Positions 1 through 16,482 of a stretch of DNA of 64,000 nt are shown one piece after another; the stretch's first letter is position 1, and every line of letters begins with the position of its first letter. The notes below the pieces were generated by a model. The model was not told the origin of the DNA and ran no database searches. It saw only the letters and a list, made by a program, of their open reading frames with translations. The position numbers and the translations under genes were made by a program. This stretch comes from Saccopteryx bilineata (lineage: Eukaryota; Chordata; Mammalia; Chiroptera; Emballonuridae): assembly GCF_036850765.1 (NCBI RefSeq), contig NC_089493.1, forward strand, positions 130,454,239 to 130,518,238. Direction: 5' to 3'.

Positions 1-926
1 CTTCCTGCCCATTCCAACACAGCGAGCACAGGGTGGGCCAGTGCACAGAGAGGCTCCTGAAAAACTGACTCAAAGAATGAGAAGGCAAGGCAGGCCTGCC
101 TGATGCTTCCAGTGGCTGCCAGGCCCCACCTCCCAGGCTCCAGCTGGGTCCTGTGGCAGAACCAGAGTCTCTGGGGCTGTGGCCCCCGAGTTCCCCCAGG
201 TCTCTAGTGCACTTCCCCTTTCAGCGGGTATTTTTAGCTGGATATAAACAGTTACTGAAGGCTCCTATGCCCCATTAGGCAGTAGAGTTTTGGGGAGGGG
301 GTAGGGGAGGAGCCCTTTCACCTACCCTGGCCCTCAGCACATGGTTGACTGTAGGGGTCTAAAACCACCCCCAGAGGAGGAAAATGGCAGCCCAGGAGTT
401 TCTGGGCTCCCACCCCCACAGGCCTGGGCTCCCAAGAAAGGCCTGCCTTAGGCTGTGGCCACTGACCTCAGTACTTGGGCACAATGCCCAGCCTGTTCCC
501 AGGACCCCAGCATAGGGACTGCTGGGAGCAGGGTTTGGGGCAGGAAGTCAGGGTGAAGTGTTTACTTCACAAAGTTACAGAGTTTCTTGTCCCCTCGTCC
601 TGTGGGGGTGGGGGTGACAGCTGCTGTCTTTTGGGGTTAAATATAGTCCCTTGGGTTATGGGACTCCAGTGTAGTACAGATGGCCTAGCTTCCCCCTTCC
701 CTCCCTTGGTTTGTCCATTCATTCATTCAGCACTCTGGGCCCAGCCTCCTCTCCTGAGAACTCCCAGGCCAGGACTAGTGAGGCCCTTACTGGAGCCCGG
801 GATGCAGAGGCTGTGGAGGTCCTGGCCAGCCGGCACAGCTGGGGACCCTGGTAAGCCTCCAGCAGAGGTGGCTTTCAGAAAGTTATCTATTTTCACTCTT
901 AATTTTTAGGGGGAAGGTGATAGATG
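1..926. other. CSK 5' flank or first intron, no gene seen
   Basis: No coding exon or clear repeat was recognised here. The 144-codon open frame at 475-909 has no family resemblance and no splice or codon support. The stretch probably belongs to the first intron or upstream region of CSK, because the CSK exon carrying the start codon at 5982 is preceded by a splice acceptor, so a noncoding first exon must lie further upstream. An AT-rich patch near 229-250 resembles a MEF2-type site but is too weak to call. Confidence 0.4.
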
Positions 927-940
927 CATATAGTTTTTTT

Positions 941-1328
941 TTTTTCATTTTTCTGAAGCTGGAAACAGGGAGAGACAGTCAGACAGACTCCCGCATGCGC
1001 CCGACGGGGATCCACCCGGCACACCCACCAGGGGCGAAGCTCTGCACACCAGGGGGCGATGCTCTGCCCATCCTGGGCGTCGCCATATTGCGACCAGAGC
1101 CACTCTAGCGCCTGAGGCAGAGGCCACAGAGCCATCCCCAGCACCCGGGCCACCTTTGCTCCAATGGAGCCTTGGCTGCGGGAGGGGAAGAGAGAGACAG
1201 AGAGGAAAGTGTGGCGGAGGGGTGGAGAAGCAAATGGGCGCTTCTCCTATGTGCCCTGGCCGGGAATCGAACTCGGGTCCTCCGCACGCTAGGCCGACGC
1301 TCTACCGCTGAGCCAACCGGCCAGGGCC
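941..1328 (-). repeat. SINE type A, full length
   Basis: A tRNA-derived SINE in reverse orientation. The poly-T side lies near 941-950 and the tRNA-like head ends near 1328. It is flanked by a 14-bp target-site duplication, catatagttttttt, at 927-940 and 1329-1342. The body matches six other copies in this window (for example 38795-39191). Confidence 0.9.
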
Positions 1329-1604
1329 CATATAGTTTTTTTAAAAAAAAGTCAAGGACAAAATAGCAAATATACAGTGAAAAGTAAATTTCCCTTGAAC
1401 TTAGTCCTCACTACCCCTCTTCATCTCAGAAGCAGTTTATCTTACCAGTTTCTTCTATCTGTCAGAGATAATCTGCATATCTGAGTCTAGGGAGGAACTG
1501 TGTCACCTTGAAAAACCAGTTGTAATATACCATGGATGAAGTCCAGCACCTGGCTCTTCTTTTTATGACTTTGGAGTACTTCAGACTTCCAAAAAGCTGA
1601 ACTC

Positions 1605-1962
1605 GCCTGACCAGGCAGTGGCGCAGTGGATAGAGCATTGGACTGGGATGTGGAAGGACCTAGGTTCGAGACCCCAAGGTTGCCAGCTTGAGTGCGGGCT
1701 CATCTGACTTGAGCAAAAGTTCACCAGCTTGGACCCAGGGTCACTGACTGGGGTTACTCGGTCTGCTGAAGGCCCGCAGTCAAGGCACATATGAGAAAGC
1801 AATCAATGAACAGCTAAGAAGTCGCAACGCACAGTGAAAAACTAATGATTGATGCTTTTCATGTGTCTCCATTCCTGTCTGTCTGTTCCTGTCTATCCCT
1901 CTCTCTGACTCTGTAAAAAATAAATAAATAAAAATTTAAAAAGTAAAAACTTTATTAAAAAA
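1605..1962 (+). repeat. SINE type B, full length
   Basis: tRNA-derived SINE beginning gcctgaccaggcagtgg and ending in an A-rich tail. It is flanked by the duplication aaaaagctgaactc, ending at 1604 on the left and spanning 1963-1976 on the right. Confidence 0.9.
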
Positions 1963-2179
1963 AAAAAGCTGAACTCATAGCATAACAAGTACATGTATAC
2001 CTTTTTTACACAAACGTGTCTACGTATGTATTTGCTGATAGATTTCAGTATGAGTTGCAGGCATCCTACCTTCTACTCCTGAGTACTTTAGCGTGGATCT
2101 CTTACTTAATCAGAGGACTGTGGTCACACTTAATGTTATCCAGCAGTTCCATTTCCCCAACTGTCCCCAAATGATTTTT

Positions 2180-2564
2180 TATTTTTTATTATTTTTTATT
2201 TTTTTTTGTATCTTTCTGAAGCTGGAAAAAGGGAGGCAGTCAGACTCCCGCATGCGCCCGACCGGGATCCACCCAGCATGCCCACCAGGGGGTGATGCTC
2301 TGCCCCTCTGGAGCGTCTCTCTGTTGCAACCAGAGCCATTCTAGCGCCTGAGGCAGAGGCCACCGAGCCATTCTCAGCGCCCGGGCCAACTTTGCTCCAA
2401 TGGAGCTTTGGCTGTGGGAGGGAAGAGAGAGACAGAGAGGAAAGAGAGGGGGAGGGGTGGAGAAGCAGATGGGCACTTCTCCTGTGTGCCCTGGCCGGGA
2501 ATCGAACCCAGGACTCCCACATGCCAGTCTGACGCTCTACCACTGAGCCAACCGGCCAAGGCCT
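2180..2564 (-). repeat. SINE type A
   Basis: Reverse-oriented type A SINE flanked by cccaaatgattttt at 2166-2179 and again from 2565. It produces several overlapping open frames that are not genes. Confidence 0.9.
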
Positions 2565-2639
2565 CCCAAATGATTTTTATAGTTAATTTTTTTCCCTCTG
2601 ATCCAGAATCCAATTTAGAATCACCCACTAAATTTTATT

Positions 2640-2825
2640 GTCATGTCTCTTTTTTTCACCTCAGCTTTATCAACATGTAATTGCTGTGTAACAGTGTAAG
2701 TTTAAGATGTACAATGTAATGATTTGCTACTTGTACATATTACAAAAAAATTACCACAGCAGAGTCAGCTGGCATATCTATCACCTCAGATAATTATCAT
2801 TTTGTTGTTGTGTTATATTTGTTTT
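2640..2825. repeat. Old L1 3'-end fragment
   Basis: The text around 2690-2790 (acaatgtaatgatttgctac and the following lines) has the wording of mammalian L1 3' untranslated regions. It is diverged and truncated. Identification is by eye only. Confidence 0.45.
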
Positions 2826-2829
2826 TCCA

Positions 2830-3076
2830 GAGACCAGAGAGACAGGAAGGGAGACAGGTGAGAAGCATCCACTCATAGTTGCAGCACCTTAGTTGTTCAC
2901 TGATTGCTTCTCATATGTGCCTTGCCTGGGGGCTCCAGCCAAGCTAATAACCCCGTGCTTAGCCTGTGACCCCACACTCAAGTTAGTGAACCTGTGCTCA
3001 AGCCAGCAACCTAGCAGTCTCAAGCCAGGGACCTCAGCGTCCCGGGTCGATGCTCTATCCAGTCAGGCATATTGTG
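2830..3076 (-). repeat. SINE type B, diverged
   Basis: Reverse-oriented type B-like SINE containing the characteristic cttagttgttcactgattgc block and the repeated 'caagc ... gacc' steps, ending with the head remnant tatccagtcaggc. It is older than its neighbours judging by mismatches and missing pieces. Confidence 0.75.
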
Positions 3077-4390
3077 TCATGTTTCTTTCATCTTAAGTAA
3101 TCTAGAATGTTCCCCAGCCTTTGATTTGTTTATTTGTCTTTTATGACATTGGCCTGAAGAGTCTAGGCCAGTTGTTGGGCTCCATCTGGTTGTGCCTTCC
3201 TGAGAGAGTCAGGTTCAACAGCTCTGTGGAATGCCACACGAGAATCTGTGTCCTCCTCAGGGCATCATAGCAGAAGGCACTCGGTGTCCTCTTGTTGTTG
3301 GTGATGCTTAATCTGACCATTTGGTTAACGAGGTGTCTGCCACGTCTTTCTAATGGGAAGCTTTTTCCTCTTCTGATTAATCGGTAGGCAGCTGCTTGGA
3401 ATCCTTTCTAGCAGCTTCTCCATCAGTGGTTTGAGCTGGCTTTTGCCGTTTCTTCTAACTCTGTCAGGAAGACTGTGTGCACCGTCGGCTAGAGATCTGT
3501 TCTGGCCCCATCAGCTAGAGTATGTGTTCCTTTTAATGATGGATATCTGGTCATTTATTTTCTTGGCCCCTTATTACTAGACACAAAGCCTGTCTCCAGT
3601 TTCACTGTTGCAGACAGCCCTGCATGGACTGTCCCCTGCATGTTTAGGCTCATGTTCAGCACTAGCATTTCTTCCATGTTGCCCTGGAGGTTGAGTGGAA
3701 TTTCCTTGGATAGAGTGGGGGGGGGATGCCAAGGTGACAGGGGAGCAGCAGGTGGACAACAGGTGGAGCTGAGGTACTAGACAGCCACAGCCGGCCAGTC
3801 CTGGAGGCACTGGGTCCCCAAGCTGCAGCCCACAGAGCAAAGGGGAGAAGTTTGCTTCTCACTCTATAAGCCCAGCCCCCTGAGGAAACCCACCCAGGTG
3901 ACTGCTGCCTGGGCTCTCCCCTTTCTCTGATCATCCTTGCTTCTTTCTCTGAGGCCAATGTGGTCCTGGCATGGGGGGGAGGGCAGGGAGACCCAGAGGT
4001 AGGTGACACCTGAGGGCTCAGGTGTCCGCAGTGCAAGATGGTCACTCAAAGTGTGACCTCAGGCAAGGTCCTGTGCCTTTTGACCTTGGCTTGGGGTTCC
4101 TATCTGTAAAATGGGGTTGCCTCTCTCAGTGGTGAGAGGACTTGAGCTGTAATGCACCAGAGACTGGGACTGGCACAGAGTAAGTACTCAGGAGATAGGG
4201 CCTGTTATTATTTTTATTATTATCATCAAGGTGGGCAGGCGGTGGCAGCTGCAGGCTGGGAAGGGAGTGTTTACAAACTGACACCTGGAAGGGTGACTAA
4301 TGGTGCCACAACCTCCAGCCCCACAGCAGGGGCTCGTTGTGGGGGGCAGGGCAGCATGGGATGTGAAGTACAAGCAGGAGAAGACTGGAG

Positions 4391-4500
4391 GCCCCAGTTC
4401 AAGGTCTGGGCTGTCAACCTCACTAGCTGTGTGACCACAGACAAGTTGTTCAACCTTGTGAGCCTCAGTTTCTGCTTCCATAAAATGGGGGTAAGGAACT
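4391..4500. repeat. MIR SINE fragment
   Basis: Contains the typical MIR core wording (gctgtgtgaccacagacaag, then gcctcagtttctgc and ataaaatgggg). Recognised by eye. Confidence 0.65.
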
Positions 4501-5109
4501 CACAGCTTCCTCAGTGCAAACCACGAGAGCCTGAGAGGTGGTTTCTGTACTCGAGGTGGCTCAGTTGTATAGATGGGGGGGGAGGACAAGGGTCATTCTT
4601 CTTGGCTTCAGTCTTCCTGTCAGATGGCAGAGGTTCATGGGCTAGCCTTAAGGGAAGGAAGTGGAGGTTTATACCAGACACTTCCAAGTACAGGGCCTCA
4701 TCCCACTTCCCCCACAGCCAGCTTGCTGGGAAGCTTGTCCTTGACTTTCACGGTGAGGGGTCTGAGGCTTAGAGGGTTGAGTCATTCACCCACATTGCAC
4801 ACTCAATGGAGTCAGGTCTGCCCGAGTCTAGAACCAGAAGTGAGGCCTAGAAGTGGTGGTGGTCCACCCGGCTCCTGGTCTCCAAGACTACACGTCCTGC
4901 TGCTCAGGCCTCAGGCCCCATGACCCTCAGAAGTAAACCCCAGTTCCTGACATTGGCGTTTGAAGCCCCTGCACCCTGCAAGGTTGATGCCAGGCCCAGC
5001 TCCATGAGTTGCCATGGTGTGAGCCCACTCCTGAATGGGCTCAGACAGTCGCTTAAGCAGCACTCAGAAGCCCCCAGGTGCTCCCTCCTATCACTGCCTC
5101 CTCTCAGGG

Positions 5110-5430
5110 CAGTCGTTATTCTGCACTGCGGATGAGCCCGATTCTGAACTTTATACTCAAGGAATGGCATGGCACATGCTTGTCTGGGTCTGGCTTCTCA
5201 GGCAGCATCAGGTTTAGAAGTGTGTCACCACTGTGGCTTGTTGGCATGCACCGTGATAGTGACCCATGTGGTGGATGTACTAGTTTATCCATCTGGCCCT
5301 TGGGAGGCATCTGGGCAGCTTCCAGTATGAGGTTGATTGTGAGCCATGTTACAACAGCTACTCCTGTGCCTGCCTCAGTGGACGTCTGCCCTGATTTCTC
5401 TCAGATGTACACCCAGAAGTGGGAGAGCCA
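5110..5430. repeat. L1 3'-region fragment, old
   Basis: Several phrases match the common mammalian L1 3' region: tgtctgggtctggcttctca, gtagtttatccat-like text near 5280, and tacacccagaagtggga near 5408. Diverged. Confidence 0.5.
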
Positions 5431-5916
5431 GGCCTCAGGGTCTGTATGCCATGACTGGGCAAGTTTTTATAGGCAAAGAAACAAAGAGGCCCATTAGGAC
5501 AGTTGACTCTCCCAAGTCACACACCACCTTTCCCAGGTTCACAGAATGCCCTGCGCCCTCCTCCCCCAGGCACCAGTCAGCTAGCATCAGGCTTGGGGCT
5601 AGTGAGGCAGGTGGCACTGGTGTTGCTGGTGTTGTTCAACCCCTGACCCTTCTTTACCTCTAGGTTTGTAAGGCCTCCTGTGGGTTTAGGGTCAGTGCTC
5701 CTCTGTCCCTGGTGGTCCTCAGTGCCCTCATGCTCCTGCCACTCCCCGCATCAGTGCCTTCAGTCTGCCAAGTCTGGACGAGCTGTCCTCACTGCCATCC
5801 CCAGCCCTGGACTCCTCGGCACCTCTTCACATTGCTGTGGAGAAGGGGTGGGATCTCAGTGAGTGGGTGGAGCCATCTCCTCACACTCATCCTCAACCGT
5901 CCTTTCCTCTCCACAG

Positions 5917-5981
5917 CTCTCATGGTACCAAGTGACACGTCGGCCTTCCTGTGACACGGGAACGCCAGATCTTCTGAGAAG
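5917..5981 (+). other. CSK: CSK 5' untranslated part of the first coding exon
   Basis: The exon opens after the acceptor ctctccacag at 5916 and runs through 65 bases of leader to the ATG at 5982. An upstream noncoding exon must be spliced to it; I did not find that exon in the window. Confidence 0.7.
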
Positions 5982-10014
<4,033 letters not shown>

Positions 10015-10680
10015 CGGCCGGCTCACCGGGCCCTGGGCTCGGGGACTGAATGTACAAGGACTGTGGGCCTCGCGCCCCACTCGCTGGGCCCAAATCCAAA
10101 CTGAGCCCAGTGGGCCTCTTCCCTCTGTCCCAGTCTGTACTCCCTCCAGCTCCCCCTGGGACCCTACCTAGGCCTGGCACCTCTCTCATGGACCCACTGC
10201 TGGGGCTTGGGGAGCCCACTGAGAGGCCAAGAAGGGAGCAGGCTAAGGAGCAGGAGACGGATTCCCCACCACAGTCAGGCTTCCCTGGCCTCCCATCTCT
10301 CACCTTCCTAGAGTTTTATTCCTTTCCTTTTTTTGAGGTTTTTTTTCTATGTGCTTATTTTTTATTGTTTTTCAAGATAAGGAGAAAGAAAGTACCCAAC
10401 AAATGGGCATTTTACAAGAAGTACGAATCTTACTTTTCCTGTCCTGCCCACAAGGGTTGGGGACACCAGGCCCCTCTCCAGGGACCCCTCACCCCAACCT
10501 TGTTACCCGTTTTGTGTTCCATGTCCCATGTCGCCTCGGTCGCCCCGTGTTTGCGCTTGACCATGTTGCACTGTTTGCATGCGCCCGAGGCAGATGTCTG
10601 TCAGGGGCTTGGAGCTTGTGTGTGCTGCCGCCGCCTGCCTTGTGAGATGGAATCGTAATAAAACCACTCCCTGAGGACAA
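10015..10680 (+). other. CSK: CSK 3' untranslated region
   Basis: Runs from the TGA at 10012-10014 to shortly after the polyA signal at 10657. The long open frames on both strands (for example 10050-10658) are chance frames in GC-rich UTR. Confidence 0.8.
10657..10662 (+). terminator. CSK polyadenylation signal
   Basis: Canonical AATAAA in gtaataaaaccactccctga, about 640 bases after the stop codon, followed by a GT/CT-rich stretch. Confidence 0.85.
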
Positions 10681-13600
10681 CGCTGCTCCGCCTCGGCGCT
10701 TACTCTGCCGAGCCTGCCTGTCCCCCATCCCCTGTCTCCTGTCCCCATGCCATCCTGTCCAAGTCCATCCTCTTGTCTCTGTGAGTGGGGCTGTGCTTGC
10801 CCTGTGAGTGGAGCGGGCAGGGAGCACGGCCGGAAGAGGTGGCTGCCGCTTTGTGTCAGCTGCACCAGCGAGAGTCCTGTGTCTGCCGTGGGCTCTCTCT
10901 CCACCTGCCCTCCCCTGCCATTCTGCTGTAGCCCAGGTTTGCCCTGAGACGTCTGGGCTCTGGGGCCCTGTCCACAGGATAGTGCCTGGGGTCCTGGCTA
11001 CTTCTGGTAAGAAGCAAAATAGAGAAGATGCTGACCCTGGAGGGAGAGGAAGAGAGGCTCTGAGATGATGGTGGTCCTCACGGTTCCCCTGAGATGTAAG
11101 AGCACCTGCCCCGTCCCCACCCCAGCTGTGTGCCCACCCTGTATCTGAGGATGCAGACATGGCTGCCTCTGGGGGGCACAGGGAGAATAAGGACCAGTCA
11201 TGGCATTTTCTTCCCCTCAGGTTTCTGGAGGGCAGCTGTCAGTGCAGAGGGTCGGGGGTTAGGGGAAGGCTCCCTTCCTTCACTGAGACAAGCAGCCGGA
11301 GGTCCCGTTGTCCACTAGGGCTGCAATCAGCAGGAGGTTGTGACTGCAGTGTGCCCTGTGCCGGTACTGAGGTCCCCCAGTATTTCCCACCCCCACCCTG
11401 GTTTCACATGGCTGCCTCCTTACCTCCCCCAACCTGTCCTGCACACTGCCGGAGTCATTTTTTCTAAAACTAGTTTATTCAACAACAAATACTTGAAAAC
11501 CTGCCGTGAGCTAAGACTAGGGTTCAGCTGTGAACAAAGTAGACCCTGCAGAGCTCACAGGAAGACAGTCACCAAGACAGTTAACGGCAGAACCAGTCTG
11601 CTATAAAAGGAACATATACCCTGGGAATCAGATCTCGTCTTTGATTAGGAGGAAGAAGGTGGCAATCTTCCAGGAAGCGGCAGCTTGTAAACTGGGATAG
11701 GAAGAATGAGGAAGTGTGGAGAGCAGGTAGCATTCCAGGAAGAGATGCTGAGACTGGACTTGGGGCAGTTTGTTCCAGGCTCTGAGAAGATGGGTGATGG
11801 TGTTCAATGAGCCCAAAAAGTTTTCAGTGAAGCTGTGGTGAGGGCTTGGCTTCTTATCCCACTGAGAGCCATGGGGAGCCAGCAACAGGTTCTGAGCAGG
11901 ATGGTGACTTATTAGATGTATATTTTTGAAACAATCACTCTCACTGCTGGTGAGGGTCTGAAGGAAGCACAGTAAGGACTAGTCCATGGGGGAGAACAGT
12001 GAGAAGTCACACTCCCCAAGTTTGGCGATGGACTTGGTGCAAGGGTGAAGGAGAAAAGAGCCAAGACCATGCCAATCCCAGCAAGATGGCGGTGGGAGGC
12101 AGGTGCACCTCTGCACCAGGGAACATCTTAAGTTCTCTTGAAGGCATGTTGAGGTTTGAGCATGCCTTTGAAACTGCTAAGAGGTGTTTGAGTAAGCTGG
12201 AACCTGGAGGGAGGCTGGGAAGTATGAGTGGTCAGCTCTGGCCGGAACCTGCATGAAGCATGGAGAAGAGGACAGCAGAAGAGAAGAGGTTCCAGGGCCC
12301 AGCCTGGGGCGCTGTCAACACCCAAAGGTCAAGAAGAGGAGGCAGACCAGGCCAGGCAGAGGTGACAAGAGAGTGCCCTGTCATAGAAGCCAGGGGAAGA
12401 GTTCATAGGAAGGAGCCAGCAGGTCCCTACTTCCTAGAAGATGTAGAAAGAAACAGTGCCCCTTGGAGGTCACTGGTAACCTCTGTAAGACCTGAGTTTG
12501 GTGGGAACAGACTCTATAAATTAAAATGGCTGGAGGAGAGTTTGGGCCATGGGGGACGGTGACCATCTTGAGAGATCTAACTGCAGTGGGTAGGATGAGA
12601 GGGAGAGGCTTTTTAAGATGGCAGAAGCTTGAGCAAATTTGACTGCCAAAGGCAAGAACAATGACCTTCAAGCCTGCTTGCTGAGAGGGAAGATGGCAGT
12701 GATGGAGGATGGGGCCTTCCTTAGAGCAAGGAAGGGTGAGCAGGTGCTGTGAGAGAAGAGAGACTGTCCTGAGAGGGAGTCATGCAGTTGGCACGGTGCT
12801 AAATGGGGAACTGATTACAGCTGCTGATACAGTGGTCCACTCCTCACTTCACTGAAGGCAGGGTTGGGGGAATTTTGACAATGGGACTTCACCAGCTATT
12901 CACCCCAGCTTGGTTTAGAAACAAACAGTGGTGCTAGTGGCCATGGGTCCTGAGAGGGGCCAGGCAGGCACCCTAACACGACTGGACCAGGTGTGACAGG
13001 AATGAGAGTCCCACGGTGGCCCTGTAGGGAGTGTAGCTGCAGGCAGTCCAGATGCTCCTAGTCTTTCCACCCTTTGGGTGGCGTGTGAGCTTCATTACTC
13101 CCCCCCTTCTCTCCCTTGGTTTATAGTTTCTTGTTTTCCGCTTTCTTTCCCTCTCATCCTTCCCTTTTGCTCTGTGCTGGCCACCGGCTTATCATGGATG
13201 AGCAAGATAGTTCTTACCCTCCAGGAGCTCATGATCTGCTGGGGACCCACTCAAGTCTCAGCTTAGGGTTCAGCACCTAGTGGGAGTTTCCTGCAGCCCA
13301 TACCCACCATGAGATAGAGGAGGTGGGACAGGGGTGTGGGGCAGCTTCTCAGACCCTTGGAGGACAAGCAGGGACGCAGAACAAGAACCATCTGGCACAA
13401 GAAGGGCACTGTCTAGGGTGGTGATGTGCTCAAGTGTGGCTGGGGCAAAGGTGCGGGGGTGGGGGTGTTGGGAGCGAGAAAGGCTGAAGAAAGAGCAGAG
13501 CCCAGACCCAACTGGCTTTGCAGGCCCCACAAAGAGTTTACCTTTATGCCGAGATGACCAGGAGCAATTAAGGGGCTTAGGACAGAGGAGTGCCATGGTT

Positions 13601-14782
13601 AGATCTGCATTGTAGAATGATCCCTCTTATTGCAATCTAGCTTGGGGGGGGGGGGGTCCATGTACTGAGTGGAGGCAGGGAGATGGTGAGGATGTTGTGG
13701 TCAGCCAGACAGGTGATTGACAGTGTCCTGGGCTGGGAAAGCCCATTGGAGGAGGAGAGGAACATGAATACGGCTGGTATTTCACTGCCCTGAGCGTTGA
13801 CTGTCTGCCAGGCCCCGCTCTTAGCACAGTGGGTAGGTGTACTGTACCACATGTGACCCTACAAACAACTCTCAGAGATAGACGCTATTATTATCTCTGT
13901 TTGCAAGTTAGGAATGTAGGCTCAGGGAGACTTGGGGAGAGTCGTGTGAGAGGGCCAAGACAGACGGGAGGGCTTGCTGGCAAATGCTGATGGAGGAAGC
14001 AGAGGGATCTGGGGGGTTCCAGCCCCGCGGCTCCACAAGGAGAGTACCCGCCACCCATAAGAAGATCATAGCCCTGGGAGAGGATGAGCTGGGGGTTGGA
14101 GGAGAGAAGTTTGGTTTGAACATGTCATCCAGGGGCTTATGTGACATCCAAGCAGGGCTGTCCTCTGCAGAGATGGATATTCATTTGGGCCTGTGGCTCC
14201 GGGGAGAAGATGAGCAGCAAACAGGGATGTGAGGGTCAGAGTCCAGCTTGGGCAGAGATGAGCTTGGCCAGGGAGCAGGTGGTAAGTGAGAGGGATGCCC
14301 CAGTAGAGCTGGGGAGACAGAGCAGGGGCAAAAGAAGCTCTTGGGCAGCCAGAGGGCTGGGGAGAGGCAAGCGGCCCTGGTAGGGGGGAGTGTGTCTCAG
14401 AACAGGGGGCCGGGTGGGGGTGGGGGATGGACAGCCATATAATTTCACACTGCAGGGACTGGATTGCAAAAGCACCCACTAGGCATGGAGAACAGGGGTC
14501 ACCCACTGGAAGGCCCTGCTGGAGCAGTTTTTACCCAGCGGGAGGTGGGGTAGGAGCAGACCTAGGGCAGGATCCCCTTCCATGGTTCTGCTGGCCCTGA
14601 AAGTGTCCTAAAATGTTCCATGGACAGCCTTGATTGTAATTAATTTTCAGAGCTTCAGTAGCTGAATCCTACCAAGAACTTACAAAGTAGTCAAATCCAT
14701 GACCCAGAGTTCTTGTCCAATGAGCTGCTCTGGAAAACTGACATTTATTTGAATGAAAATACTTGAAATATAGGATTACCTA
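10663..14782. other. CSK-LMAN1L intergenic region, no gene seen
   Basis: No conserved exon was recognised. The frame at 10489-11160 (-) overlaps the CSK 3' end and has no family features. 11460-12300 and 13180-13960 read like ancient interspersed repeats (possibly L2 or related), not confidently classed. A 12-base G run lies near 13647. Confidence 0.4.
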
Positions 14783-15509
14783 TTTTATTTATTTTTTATT
14801 TTTTTATTTTTTTTTAATTTTTTACAGAGACAGAGAGTGAGTCAGAGAGAGGGATAGACAGAAACAGACAGACAGGAATGGAGAGAAATGAGAAGCATCA
14901 ATCACTAGTTTTTTGTTTGTTTGTTTGTTTTCTTCATTTTTCTGAAGCTGGAAACAGGGAGAGACAGTCAGACAGACTCCCACATGTGCCCGACCGGGAT
15001 CCGCCCGGCACGCCCACCAGGGGGCGATGCTCTGCCCACCAGGGGGCGATGCTCTGCCCCTCCGGGGCGTCGCTCTGTTGCGACCAGAGCCACTCTAGCG
15101 CCTGGGGCAGAGGCCACAGAGCCATCCCCAGCACCTGGGCCATCTTTGCTCCAATGGAGCCTTGGCTGCAGGAGGGGAAGAGAGAGACAGAGAGGAAAGC
15201 CCGGCGGAGGGGTGGAGAAGCAAATGGGCGCTTCTCCTATGTGCCCTGGCCGGAATCGAATCACTAGTTTTTCATTGCGCGTTGCGACACCTTAGTTGTT
15301 CATTGATTGCTTTCTCACATGTGCCTTGACCGCGGGCCTTCAGCAGACCGAGTAGCCCCTTGCTGGAGTCAGCGACCTTGGGTTCAAGCTGGTGAGCTTT
15401 GCTCAAACCAGATGAGCCCGCGCTTAAGCTGGCGACCTAGGGGTCTCGAACCTGGGTCCTCCGCATCCCAGTCCGATGCTCTATCCACTGCGCCACCGCC
15501 TGATCAGGC
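14783..15509 (-). repeat. SINE type B split by a type A SINE
   Basis: Reverse-oriented type B SINE in two parts (14783-14914 and 15259-15509) with outer duplications ggattaccta starting at 14773 and 15510. A type A SINE sits inside it. The two halves join in order around the internal duplication aatcactagttttt. Confidence 0.85.
14915..15258 (-). repeat. SINE type A, head-truncated, nested
   Basis: Inserted into the type B SINE with duplication aatcactagttttt at 14900-14914 and 15259-15272. Its tRNA-like head stops at ccctggccggaatcgaa, lacking most of the roughly 55-base head end present in complete copies. It is therefore 5'-truncated in its own sense. Confidence 0.85.
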
Positions 15510-15847
15510 GGATTACCTACTTAAAAAAAATGTTGCTTATTATGGAAATTATCAAACATATAAAAAGTAAAGGGAAGAACATGATGAATCCACCTTCCAA
15601 CCTGAACAGTCATCAGTTCAAGGCCAAGTGCTGTGCTGCCCATGCCCATGGAGCTCAGGGGTGTTTGGAAGCAGATCCTAGACATTATATTGATTTCTCC
15701 AGAGAGCATTAGTACGTTTCTCCAAAAGACAAAAGGCTTCTTTATTATTATTATTTTTTAAGATTTTATTTATTGCCTGCCCGGTGGTGATGCAGTGGAT
15801 AGTGTTGACCTGGGACACTAAGGTCCCAGGTTCAAAACCCCAAGGTT

Positions 15848-16033
15848 GCCTGACCTGTGGTGGTGCAGTGGATAAAGCGTTGACTTGGAATGCTGAGGTC
15901 ACCGGTTCAAAACCCTGGGCTTGCCTGGTCAAGGCACATATGGGAGTTGATGCTTCCTTCTCCTCCCCCCTTTCTCTCTCTCTCACTCTAACTCTCCTCT
16001 CTAAAATGAATAAATAAATAAAAATTTAAAAAA
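15848..16033 (+). repeat. SINE type C, nested
   Basis: Starts gcctgacctgtggtgg and ends with aataaataaaaattt-type A-rich tail. The flanking duplication is accccaaggtt, before 15848 and after 16033. Confidence 0.85.
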
Positions 16034-16155
16034 AACCCCAAGGTTAACAGCTTGAGTGCGAGCTCATCTGGCTTGAGCACAGGCTTGCCAGCTTGAGCGT
16101 GCGATCATCAACATGACCCCATGGTCGCTGGCTTGAGCCCAAAAGTCGCTGGCTT

Positions 16156-16482
16156 GCCTGACCAGGTGGTGGCTCAGTGGATAAAGTGTTGGACTGGGAC
16201 ACGGAGGACCCAGGTTTGAAACCCCGAGGTTGCCAGCTTGAGTGCGGGCTCATCTGGCTTGAGCAAGGCTCACCAGCTTGAGCCCAAGGTTGCTGGCTTG
16301 AGCAAGGAGTCACTTGGTCTGCTGTAGCCCTACGGTCAAGGCACATATGAGAAAGCAATCAATGAACAACTAAGGTGCTGCAACAAAGAATTGATGCTTC
16401 TCATCTCTCTCTGTCTTCCTCTCTCTGTGTTTCTATCTGTCCCTCTCTCTGTCTCTCTCTGTCCCTGTCACCAAAAAAAAAA
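16156..16482 (+). repeat. SINE type B, nested
   Basis: Flanked by aaaagtcgctggctt at 16141-16155 and 16483-16497. Complete head and A-tail. Confidence 0.9.

Larger units (their letters stand above)
3077..5916. other. CSK 5' region, mostly old repeats, no exon seen
   Basis: No coding exon was recognised. 3090-3560 reads like an ancient interspersed repeat, possibly L1-derived. A MIR-like segment lies at about 4390-4500 and an L1 fragment at about 5110-5430. The open frames at 4152-4772 and 5078-5497 show no family features and are taken as chance. Confidence 0.5.

Noticed and set aside
4152..4772. 206-codon plus-strand frame upstream of CSK
   Set aside because: Includes MIR-derived sequence and shows no family features.
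1..5916. MIR4513 precursor expected near CSK intron 1 in human
   Set aside because: I looked for the mature sequence I remember and did not see it here; it may lie outside the window or be absent.
10489..11160. 223-codon minus-strand frame over the CSK 3' end
   Set aside because: Overlaps the CSK UTR antisense, with no domain, splice or start support.
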